Shown here piece after piece: positions 1 to 5,225 of a stretch of DNA of 5,225 nt. This DNA comes from Octadecabacter sp. (GTDB taxonomy: Bacteria; Pseudomonadota; Alphaproteobacteria; Rhodobacterales; Rhodobacteraceae). The notes under the pieces were generated by a model, which saw only the letters and a program-made list of their open reading frames with translations, had not been told where the DNA came from and searched no databases. Location of the stretch: contig JAHBAO020000197.1 in NCBI GenBank assembly GCA_018500065.2, positions 1 through 5,225 of the forward strand, in the 5' to 3' direction. Made by a program: the position numbers and the translations under genes. The stretch's first letter is position 1; each line of letters starts with the position of its first letter.

Positions 1-2
1 CC

Positions 3-98
3 GCCGAAGAAATCGCACGCCGCGCGATGGCCATTGCTGCCGACATTTGCGTTTACACAAACGGTAATTTGACCGTGGAGACCATCAAACATGACTGA
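3..98 (+). CDS. hslV: HslV, ATP-dependent protease peptidase subunit (3' end only)
   Basis: This is the C-terminal 31 residues and stop of HslV, the threonine peptidase of the bacterial HslVU (ClpQY) cytoplasmic protease. The frame opens at the left edge and reads AEEIARRAMAIAADICVYTN and on to a final IKHD. The ARRAM-x-IA-x-DICVYTN pattern matches the end of HslV proteins, where DIC(I/V)YTN is a strongly conserved block before the last strand. The N-terminal catalytic threonine lies outside the window, so activity cannot be judged. The stop at 96-98 falls inside the start of hslU: the two genes overlap by 8 bases (ATGACTGA), and the hslU ribosome binding site lies within this coding region. 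That arrangement indicates co-transcription and translational coupling of the two subunits. The identification rests on a short tail but is strongly backed by the neighbour. Confidence 0.93.
   Translation, partial: AEEIARRAMAIAADICVYTNGNLTVETIKHD
77..81 (+). promoter_or_regulatory. Ribosome binding site of hslU inside hslV
   Basis: GGAGA lies 9 bases before the hslU ATG at 91. It supports that start over any later ATG. Because it sits within hslV codons, ribosomes finishing hslV pass directly over it. Confidence 0.7.
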
Positions 99-1398
99 CC
101 TGACCCCACGCGAAATCGTATCCGAACTCGACCGTTTCATCATCGGCCAAAGCGATGCCAAACGCGCTGTCGCAGTGGCGCTGCGCAATCGTTGGCGCCG
201 CAAACAGTTGGGCGATGATCTGCGCGATGAAGTCTATCCAAAAAACATCTTGATGATTGGGCCAACTGGTGTCGGTAAAACCGAAATCAGCCGCCGCCTC
301 GCGAAACTTGCGCGCGCGCCATTTATCAAAGTCGAGGCCACCAAGTTTACCGAAGTTGGCTATGTCGGCCGCGACGTTGAACAAATCATCCGCGATCTGG
401 TTGAAGCAGCGATTGTTGAGACATGCGATTACATGCGTGATGATGTGAAACAGAAGGCGCGCGAAGCGGCTGAGGCACGCGTTATTGATGCCATCGCGGG
501 CGCCGATGCCCGTAGTGGCACACGCGACATGTTCCGCAAAAAGCTCAAGACTGGTGAGTTGGACAATACAATCATCGAACTTGAACTCACCGACAATTCC
601 AGCCCGCTTGGTGGCATGGAAATCCCCGGTCAGCCCGGGCAGATGCCCGGCGGGATGGACCTTGGTGCAATGTTCGGTAAAGCCTTTGGCGGGCGCACCG
701 TAAAAAAGCGTGTCACCGTTTCTGAAAGCTACAATTTGTTGATCGCAGATGAGGCAGACAAGCTGCTGGATGATGAAACAATCACCAAGATCGCGCTCGA
801 AGCGGTTGAGCAGAACGGCATCGTCTTTCTTGATGAGATCGACAAAGTCTGCCGCAACTCAGATGCACGCGGTGCAGATGTGTCCCGCGAGGGTGTGCAA
901 CGCGACTTACTGCCGTTGATCGAAGGCACCAACGTGTCGACAAAGCACGGGTCCGTCAAAACTGACCACATCCTGTTTATCGCATCCGGCGCATTCCACA
1001 TCGCCAAACCGTCTGATTTGTTGCCAGAACTGCAGGGCCGCCTGCCAATTCGCGTAGAACTTCGCGCACTTACAGAAGACGACTTTGTGCGCATCCTTAC
1101 CGAAACAGACAACGCGTTGACCCGCCAGTACACCGCCCTCATGGGAACCGAAGACGTCAAAGTCACATTCAGCGAAGACGGTATCAAAGCCCTCGCTGGT
1201 ATCGCGGCTGAGGTGAACGAAAGCGTTGAAAACATCGGCGCTCGGCGCCTTTATACGGTGATGGAGCGGGTGTTCGAGGACCTGTCGTTTAACGCACCGG
1301 ACCGTGGTGGCGACGACATCGAAGTCAACGCTGCCTTCGTCGAAGAACACCTTGGCGAACTCAGCCGGTCCACTGACATCAGTCGCTACGTACTTTAG
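91..1398 (+). CDS. hslU: HslU, ATPase/unfoldase subunit of the HslVU protease
   Basis: HslU (ClpY) is an AAA+ ATPase whose hexamer unfolds cytoplasmic proteins and threads them into the HslV peptidase. The 435-residue product is full length for the family. Visible motifs: an N-terminal TPREIVSELDRFIIGQ segment; Walker A GPTGVGKT at residues 57-64; the pore-loop motif GYVGRD at 90-95, which grips substrate; a variable intermediate (I) domain from about 102 to 235 with a Gly/Met/Pro-rich stretch near 174-200; Walker B IVFLDEID at 244-251; the SREGVQRDLLPLIEG block at 265-279; the ELQGRLPIRVEL segment at 313-324 carrying the presumed arginine finger; and sensor-2 GARRL at 383-387. The C-terminal tail, which docks into HslV, ends SRYVL, a conservative variant of the usual SRFIL. 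All key residues are intact. It overlaps hslV by 8 bases. Its promoter must lie upstream of the window. Confidence 0.98.
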   Translation: MTDLTPREIVSELDRFIIGQSDAKRAVAVALRNRWRRKQLGDDLRDEVYPKNILMIGPTGVGKTEISRRLAKLARAPFIKVEATKFTEVGYVGRDVEQIIRDLVEAAIVETCDYMRDDVKQKAREAAEARVIDAIAGADARSGTRDMFRKKLKTGELDNTIIELELTDNSSPLGGMEIPGQPGQMPGGMDLGAMFGKAFGGRTVKKRVTVSESYNLLIADEADKLLDDETITKIALEAVEQNGIVFLDEIDKVCRNSDARGADVSREGVQRDLLPLIEGTNVSTKHGSVKTDHILFIASGAFHIAKPSDLLPELQGRLPIRVELRALTEDDFVRILTETDNALTRQYTALMGTEDVKVTFSEDGIKALAGIAAEVNESVENIGARRLYTVMERVFEDLSFNAPDRGGDDIEVNAAFVEEHLGELSRSTDISRYVL

Positions 1399-1435
1399 CA
1401 CTTCCCTGTCGCGGGCATCCGGCCAATAAAGCTGC

Positions 1436-2668
1436 ATGACCCACGACACTGGCTACGTCCATTTCATCAAGCAGAACGCGCCTTTCCTTGCGACGGGCGC
1501 GTTATTGTCGTTTCTGTCCAGCTTCGGTCAGACCTATTTCATCTCAATCTTCGGTGGAGAAATCCGCGAACAATATGAGCTCAGCAATGGCGACTGGGGG
1601 CTGATTTATATGATTGGCACGGGTGCATCCGCCGCTGTCATGCTCTTCGCAGGCGGATTAGCAGATCGTTTCCGCGTCCGGCACTTGGGCATCACGGTGA
1701 TCTTACTCCTCGGGCTGTCGTGCGTCCTAATGGCGTTGAACCCAATCGCGGCCTTGCTCCCACTTGTGGTCTTCTTCCTTCGGTTCTTCGGCCAAGGGAT
1801 GACAACGCAGGTCGCAACGGTTGCAATGGCCCGATGGTTTGTCGCGACACGCGGGCGCGCGCTGGCCGTTGCCGCGATGGGATACATGTTAGCCGAGGCA
1901 ACTTTGCCGTTGATCATGGTTTGGATGAAATCAAGGATCGAGTGGCATATCATCTGGTTAGGTTGCGCAGCGTTTTGCCTTGCGATGATCCCAGTCCTGT
2001 TTCGTTTGTTGCGGTTGGAACGCACGCCGCAATCTGTCTCCGCCGATCAACATTCAACAGGGTTGTTCGATAAACATTGGACGAGAATGGATGCTCTGCG
2101 GCATCCGATGTTCTGGGCAATGGCACCCGCCGTCATGTCGTTTTCTGGCTTTGGCACTGCTTTTTGGTTTCACCAAGTGCATTTCGCAGAAATTAAAGGC
2201 TGGTCCCATCTCGCGCTTGTCGCAATCTTCCCTTTGGGTACGGCGACAGTCTTTCTTTCTACCATATTCTATGGCTGGGCCGTTGACCGCATCGGCGCCG
2301 TGCGGCTTCTGCCATTCTACCTGATCCCCTACATTATCGCCTTCGTATTGCATTGGTACGCCCCGAACCTTGGTTGGACGGCGCTTGCATTGATCCTGAT
2401 GGGCGCAGCGGGAGGCGGCCAAGCAACACTGTTGAACGCGTGTTGGGCGGAATTTTACGGCACGCGGCATTTGGGGTCCATTAAGGCGGCCGCAACCGCA
2501 CTTATGGTGCTGGGATCCGCGATCGGGCCGGGACTGAGCGGTTGGTTGATCGACAATGGGGTTGGGTTTGAGGTGCAGATGCTTGGCTATGCTGCAAGCT
2601 TTGCAATTGCCGCCCTGTTTCTGCTTTACCCTGTTTCACTTATGCAAAGATCATCGACTGCGCCGTAG
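1436..2668 (+). CDS. Major facilitator superfamily (MFS) transporter, substrate unknown
   Basis: A 410-residue inner-membrane secondary transporter. Twelve hydrophobic segments can be traced at about residues 17-39, 54-75, 83-101, 106-125, 143-163, 169-191, 225-248, 259-282, 288-306, 313-333, 348-371 and 381-403, with the usual central hydrophilic loop (192-224). The loop between helices 2 and 3 carries MFS motif A as GGLADRFRVR (73-82); a degenerate second-half copy, GWAVDRIGAVR, is at 280-290. These place it in the MFS with confidence, but nothing in sequence or context fixes the substrate or direction of transport. The ATG at 1436 is the best start: the next in-frame Met is residue 59, inside helix 2, too late for a 12-helix protein. 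Only a poor purine run (AAAG, 1428-1431) precedes it. It begins 37 bases after hslU with no evident terminator between, so read-through from hslVU is plausible. Its 3' end overlaps the opposing smr gene by 18 bases. Confidence 0.9.
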   Translation: MTHDTGYVHFIKQNAPFLATGALLSFLSSFGQTYFISIFGGEIREQYELSNGDWGLIYMIGTGASAAVMLFAGGLADRFRVRHLGITVILLLGLSCVLMALNPIAALLPLVVFFLRFFGQGMTTQVATVAMARWFVATRGRALAVAAMGYMLAEATLPLIMVWMKSRIEWHIIWLGCAAFCLAMIPVLFRLLRLERTPQSVSADQHSTGLFDKHWTRMDALRHPMFWAMAPAVMSFSGFGTAFWFHQVHFAEIKGWSHLALVAIFPLGTATVFLSTIFYGWAVDRIGAVRLLPFYLIPYIIAFVLHWYAPNLGWTALALILMGAAGGGQATLLNACWAEFYGTRHLGSIKAAATALMVLGSAIGPGLSGWLIDNGVGFEVQMLGYAASFAIAALFLLYPVSLMQRSSTAP

Positions 2669-3241
2669 ATAAACATAGTAGGCGCCCTGACCGCCATGTC
2701 GGATATGGCTTTCACTAACTTGCATCACCAACCCACCGAGCGGTGCCATCGCCAACCACTGCGGCACCTGATGGCGTAACACGCCGAAACGCGTTGGGAT
2801 CGGACCACCATCGTCGCGATGCTTACCTTTTCCAGTAATCACCAACACCAGACGATGCCCCGCGCTTGCTGATCGAAGGATAAACCCCGTTAACGCGGGG
2901 TGCGCTTGCGCGATTGTCATCCCGTGCAGGTCGATCCGCGCTTCTGGCTTTAGCTTTCCGCGGCGCAATCGCCCGTAGGCTTTCTGGTCCATTTGTACAG
3001 GTGCTGCTCGCATTTGCTGGCTCAGCGACGGCAACAAATCATGATCTGACCGATGGTCAACAGCATCGCCAATATTGAAAGATGGTATCGGTCGTGGTTT
3101 TGATCCAGTTGGACTTGGGTTCGGTGTCTTGGGGTTTGCGCGGATCAACTTTGCTGCTGGCTTGTGTAGCGGTTCTGCCCTCTTGGCGACCGACTCCCAC
3201 AACGCCTTTTCCTCAGCTGACAGATGCCGAGTCCGTTTCAT
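2651..3241 (-). CDS. Smr-domain protein (stand-alone Smr/MutS2 C-terminal-like)
   Basis: A 196-residue protein with a C-terminal Smr domain, the fold found at the end of MutS2 and in small stand-alone proteins; characterised members bind or cut nucleic acids, including SmrB, which cleaves mRNA at collided ribosomes in E. coli. The domain spans about 100-195: RIDLHGMT (102-109, containing the DLHG motif), LVLVITGKGK (131-140, TGxG) and HGGQGAYYVYLRR (182-194). The N-terminus holds an LSAEEKALWESVAKRAEPL segment (7-25), predicted helical and typical of alphaproteobacterial members, followed by a Pro/Lys-rich, probably disordered linker at about 28-60. No signal peptide or membrane segment is seen, so it should be cytoplasmic. 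Its ATG overlaps the mltA stop (ATGA, 3238-3241) and no clear ribosome binding site precedes it, implying translational coupling. The exact role, RNA or DNA, cannot be told from sequence. Confidence 0.92.
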   Translation of the reverse strand: MKRTRHLSAEEKALWESVAKRAEPLHKPAAKLIRANPKTPNPSPTGSKPRPIPSFNIGDAVDHRSDHDLLPSLSQQMRAAPVQMDQKAYGRLRRGKLKPEARIDLHGMTIAQAHPALTGFILRSASAGHRLVLVITGKGKHRDDGGPIPTRFGVLRHQVPQWLAMAPLGGLVMQVSESHIRHGGQGAYYVYLRRSR

Positions 3242-4278
3242 TCGATAACGTCAGGAAGCAAAGCATATGCACTTTGGATTGGCATCAAAACAACCAACCG
3301 CCCACCATCCTTGATCCGTCCGGCTTCACGGCCCGCTTCGTCGCCAGTCCCAAAGAAAATATCTGCCCGCTGCGATCCACGAATGGCCGATCCGGTGTCT
3401 TGCGCGACCATCAAACGATTAAGCGGACCGGCGCCCCGCTTTTCAATCCAAACGGGTGCTCCGTAGGGTATATAGGACGGGTCAATCGCCACTGTGCGCA
3501 TTGTCGTTACAGATCTGTTCATCGCACCAAGCGGGCCCAGTTCAGCGGGGACTTCGTTAACTTCTCGGAAGAAGACAAAACTGTCGTTCGCCCACAAAAG
3601 CCTCAGGCCTTCTTCACCGTTGCTGCGCACCCAGTTTCGGATCACATCGGCAGAGACCTGATGGGGCTCGTAGATACCACGGCGCACTAGTTCTAGCCCG
3701 ATCGACGAGTACTCATGACCATTGGCACCACCGTAGCCAACACGAATGCCACCACCCGTATCCAGCTTCACGCGGCCCGATCCTTGGACCTGTAGAAAGA
3801 ACACATCAACCGGATCATCAATCCATGCGATCTCAAGCCCCTGCCCGCTCAGCGCACCAGTTTCTTCGATCTCTTGGCGCGTCAGCCACGGCGAAGAAAC
3901 ACCACTAGGTTGGCGATAAAGCGGGTATTGGTACGGGCCGCCACGGTTCAGAGACCCACGCAACTCAGGCTCATAATACCCCGTGAACAACGCATCATTG
4001 CCGTCATCGATCAGGACGGGCGTAAAGAACCGTTCAAAAAACCCACGTGCCTCATGGCCCTGCTGGGCGACAGCGCAAATCGCTTTCCACGCGGGCTCAC
4101 GCATATCGCCACAGGTGGTCAAGAACACATCAAACGCGGCCTGATGGTCGTCTTCCGCCCAGCCTTCCAGCTCTTCGAATTGCAAAAGTTGATACGTCGG
4201 ATTGGCCATTGCCGCCTCTGTCGCGAAAGATGTTTGCAGGATCAGCGCCAACCCAAAGGCAGCCGCACGAACCGTCAT
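3238..4278 (-). CDS. mltA: MltA-type membrane-bound/periplasmic lytic murein transglycosylase
   Basis: MltA enzymes cleave the MurNAc-GlcNAc bond of peptidoglycan, leaving 1,6-anhydro-MurNAc ends, in cell-wall turnover. The 346-residue product starts with a Sec-type signal peptide: Arg4, a hydrophobic core at about 5-19, and a likely signal peptidase I cut after AMA (residue 25). There is no lipobox cysteine, so unlike E. coli MltA it is probably soluble in the periplasm. The MltA domain shows FTGYYEPEL (98-106), DDPVDVFFLQVQGSGRV (154-170) and GYGGANGHEYSSIG (181-194). The C-terminal 3D domain shows RTVAIDPSYIPYGAPVWI (261-278) and LMVAQDTGSAIRG...RADIFFG (289-310), giving its three conserved aspartates D266, D294 and D306; the catalytic acid should be one of the last two. 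Cys56 and Cys68 could form a disulfide. Start and stop overlap the neighbouring genes by 4 bases each (ATGA). Confidence 0.96.
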   Translation of the reverse strand: MTVRAAAFGLALILQTSFATEAAMANPTYQLLQFEELEGWAEDDHQAAFDVFLTTCGDMREPAWKAICAVAQQGHEARGFFERFFTPVLIDDGNDALFTGYYEPELRGSLNRGGPYQYPLYRQPSGVSSPWLTRQEIEETGALSGQGLEIAWIDDPVDVFFLQVQGSGRVKLDTGGGIRVGYGGANGHEYSSIGLELVRRGIYEPHQVSADVIRNWVRSNGEEGLRLLWANDSFVFFREVNEVPAELGPLGAMNRSVTTMRTVAIDPSYIPYGAPVWIEKRGAGPLNRLMVAQDTGSAIRGSQRADIFFGTGDEAGREAGRIKDGGRLVVLMPIQSAYALLPDVIE

Positions 4279-4934
4279 TCGCCTGTGGCGACGAGGAACC
4301 AGTTGGGATCGCCAGTGCCCATAGTGCGGCCAAACGTCCAGACGTCGCGTTGCTTTTTGATGTCCGTGGTTGATCCTTCTTTCAGATCGCCACCCTTATC
4401 ATAAACCGCAGATGTGCTTTCGCTTAGGAACTTCACCGAAACTTCCGCCTCGTTTGTCGCCTGATCAAATTCTGCGCCAACAAGCGTGGTTTCCGATATT
4501 CCGACGAAGGTAAAATCTACGCTAAGACCATCTTTTTCGCGCGCTTCAACAACGCCTGCAAAGGCTTCGTAAACATCATCGGACAAGAATGGTTTGATCT
4601 CGGCTAAATCGCCCTTTTCGAAACCCGTCAGGATCATTTCATATGCGCCACGCGCGCCACGCACGAACTCGCGTACATTAAAAGACCGGTCAGCAGCCTT
4701 CATCGCCGTCAAAGCTTTGCCAGTATCGCTGCCGGCATCAACGTAATCGGTCACATCAGGATCAGGCCCGCCGTCAATTACTTCAAGATCGGGTGCTGAA
4801 CGACGCTTCGGTGCGGGCTTTTGCGCTTTTGGCTTTTCAAACCCTTCCCGCGTCCCCAACACGCTCCGCAAACGAAGGATCAGGAATATCGCAATTGCTG
4901 CGAGAACCAGAAGCTGGAGAACAGGCGAATTCAT
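4275..4934 (-). CDS. Tim44-like (TimA family) inner-membrane protein
   Basis: A 219-residue protein with one N-terminal membrane helix (about residues 5-22), a basic, Pro/Lys-rich linker (about 29-48), an acidic patch (50-70) and a C-terminal Tim44-like domain (about 75-217). Recognisable landmarks are FVRGARGAYEMILTGFEKGD (90-109), the following LSDDVYEAFAGVV (117-129), and a terminal DVWTFGRTM...DPNWFLVATGE. This is the alphaproteobacterial relative of mitochondrial Tim44, described in Caulobacter as TimA; its bacterial role is unsettled, and annotation pipelines call it a putative adaptor. The positive-inside rule (RLR directly after the helix) suggests a cytoplasmic C-terminal domain. It is the first gene of the leftward operon, preceded by a weak purine-rich site (GAAAG, 4943-4947, 8 bases before ATG), and overlaps mltA by 4 bases. 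I am confident of the family, not of the function. Confidence 0.9.
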   Translation of the reverse strand: MNSPVLQLLVLAAIAIFLILRLRSVLGTREGFEKPKAQKPAPKRRSAPDLEVIDGGPDPDVTDYVDAGSDTGKALTAMKAADRSFNVREFVRGARGAYEMILTGFEKGDLAEIKPFLSDDVYEAFAGVVEAREKDGLSVDFTFVGISETTLVGAEFDQATNEAEVSVKFLSESTSAVYDKGGDLKEGSTTDIKKQRDVWTFGRTMGTGDPNWFLVATGE

Positions 4935-4985
4935 GTGCGTTTCTTTCGAGATAATTTCTATGCAAGTGGTAACATCACGGTACCG

Positions 4986-5013
4986 ACCTTATGTAGGGTT
5001 GGTATAGGGTCAA
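4986..5013 (-). promoter_or_regulatory. Candidate leftward promoter for the Tim44-like/mltA/smr operon
   Basis: On the minus strand TTGACC (5013-5008) resembles a -35 box (5 of 6 to TTGACA) and is followed after 16 bases by TAAGGT (4991-4986), a poor -10 (3 of 6 to TATAAT). Transcription would begin about 45 bases before the Tim44-like ATG. The -35 is good and the -10 is weak, so this is a tentative call. Confidence 0.3.
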
Positions 5014-5047
5014 GTCCACCTTAGCCCTCACGATTCATTGGCTCACT

Positions 5048-5052
5048 GGAGG
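5048..5052 (+). promoter_or_regulatory. Ribosome binding site of fxsA
   Basis: GGAGG lies 4 bases before the ATG at 5057 as part of a longer TGGAGGT match to the 16S anti-Shine-Dalgarno. It is the strongest ribosome binding site in the window and fixes the fxsA start. Confidence 0.8.
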
Positions 5053-5056
5053 TCAC

Positions 5057-5225
5057 ATGCTTTTGCTTTTGCTCTTTATCGGCGTTCCATTGCTTGAAAT
5101 TACTCTTTTTATCCAAGTTGGTGGCACGATCGGGCTCGGCTGGACCCTCGCGATTGTGATCGCAACTGCGGTTTTGGGTGCTTGGATGGTGCGTAGCCAA
5201 GGCGCGCGCGCAATGTTGAACCTGC
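5057..5225 (+). CDS. fxsA: FxsA family membrane protein (5' part, runs off the right edge)
   Basis: The first 56 codons of an FxsA-family inner-membrane protein; the rest lies beyond the window. It opens with a leucine run, then VPLLEITLFIQVGGTIGL (about residues 10-27), followed by a second hydrophobic stretch and a GAWMVRSQGARAML segment (41-54). The PLLEI...F..VG..IG pattern and the GAW..R.QG motif after the second helix are the family signature. Two membrane segments are visible, at about 1-20 and 28-44. In E. coli, overproduced FxsA relieves the exclusion of phage T7 by the F plasmid; its normal cellular role is not known. A strong ribosome binding site precedes it and it is transcribed divergently from the Tim44-like operon. 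Family membership is clear despite truncation. Confidence 0.92.
   Translation, partial: MLLLLLFIGVPLLEITLFIQVGGTIGLGWTLAIVIATAVLGAWMVRSQGARAMLNL

Larger units (their letters stand above)
4935..5056. promoter_or_regulatory. Divergent intergenic region between the Tim44-like operon and fxsA
   Basis: These 122 bases are the only sizeable non-coding DNA in the window and lie between two genes transcribed away from each other, so promoters for both directions should be here. The region is visibly more AT-rich than its neighbours around 4941-4970. It contains a direct repeat TAGGGT at 4994-4999 and 5005-5010, start points 11 bases apart, and an 8-base palindrome CGGTACCG at 4978-4985. I see no convincing rightward -10/-35 pair and no riboswitch-like structure. 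No reading frame here looks coding. Confidence 0.7.

Noticed and set aside
1372..1383. ACTGA-CA-TCAGT inverted repeat near the hslU stop
   Set aside because: The 2-base loop is too tight for a stable hairpin, no T-run follows, and it lies within hslU codons.
907..1449. A long open frame (180 codons) antisense to the 3' half of hslU
   Set aside because: It lies wholly opposite strongly conserved hslU codons, has no recognisable motif, and is the kind of open antisense frame expected in GC-rich coding DNA.
2693..2713. GCCAT/ATGGC stem followed by TTT, 25 bases after the MFS stop, considered as its terminator
   Set aside because: The stem is only 5 base pairs with a 7-base loop, the T-run is three bases, and the sequence codes for the Smr HGGQGA region, which explains it.
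2884..2901. Hairpin with a 6-base stem ACCCCG/CGGGGT and loop TTAACG, considered as a terminator
   Set aside because: It lies inside smr, before the TGxG motif, and encodes conserved-domain residues. No T-run follows on the plus strand and only a short TTTAT on the minus strand, where termination would cut off smr.
3082..3690. A 202-codon rightward frame opposite smr and mltA
   Set aside because: It runs across the smr/mltA junction opposite two well-supported genes. Its translation shows no family motif and has a composition typical of an antisense shadow.
4978..4985. Perfect 8-base palindrome CGGTACCG in the divergent spacer
   Set aside because: Symmetry does not extend past 8 bases, so chance occurrence is likely and there is no independent sign of an operator.
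4821..5024. A 67-codon rightward frame crossing the start of the Tim44-like gene and the divergent spacer
   Set aside because: It has no ribosome binding site or recognisable motif, and it overlaps the well-supported N-terminal region of the opposite gene.

Overview
The window looks like a conserved housekeeping stretch of an alphaproteobacterial chromosome, most likely from the Rhodobacterales (Roseobacter group). This is inferred from protein character: the alphaproteobacterial form of HslU, a Tim44-like membrane-anchored protein beside an MltA transglycosylase and a stand-alone Smr protein, and an FxsA homologue next door. Base composition is moderately GC-rich. No rRNA, tRNA, CRISPR array, insertion sequence or long repeat is visible.

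Layout, left to right. Positions 3-98 (+) hold the last 31 codons of hslV, the peptidase of the HslVU protease. It overlaps hslU (91-1398, +), the ATPase/unfoldase partner, by 8 bases. After a 37-base gap with no visible terminator comes a 12-helix MFS transporter (1436-2668, +) of unknown substrate. Its 3' end overlaps by 18 bases the 3' end of a leftward gene set: a Tim44-like inner-membrane protein (4934-4275, -), an MltA-type lytic murein transglycosylase (4278-3238, -) and a Smr-domain protein (3241-2651, -). These three are joined by two ATGA stop/start overlaps and are almost certainly one operon. A 122-base divergent intergenic region (4935-5056) then separates this operon from fxsA (5057 onward, +), which runs off the right edge.

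Two blocks therefore face each other. The rightward one is protein quality control (hslVU) plus a transporter that may be read from the same transcript. The leftward one combines a membrane adaptor, periplasmic cell-wall turnover and a nucleic-acid-binding or nuclease-fold protein. Coding density is nearly complete; the only sizeable non-coding DNA is the divergent spacer. I do not see a novel defence or mobile system. The points worth a second look are the tight Tim44-like/MltA/Smr coupling, the terminator-free convergent overlap, and a small helically phased repeat in the divergent promoter region.
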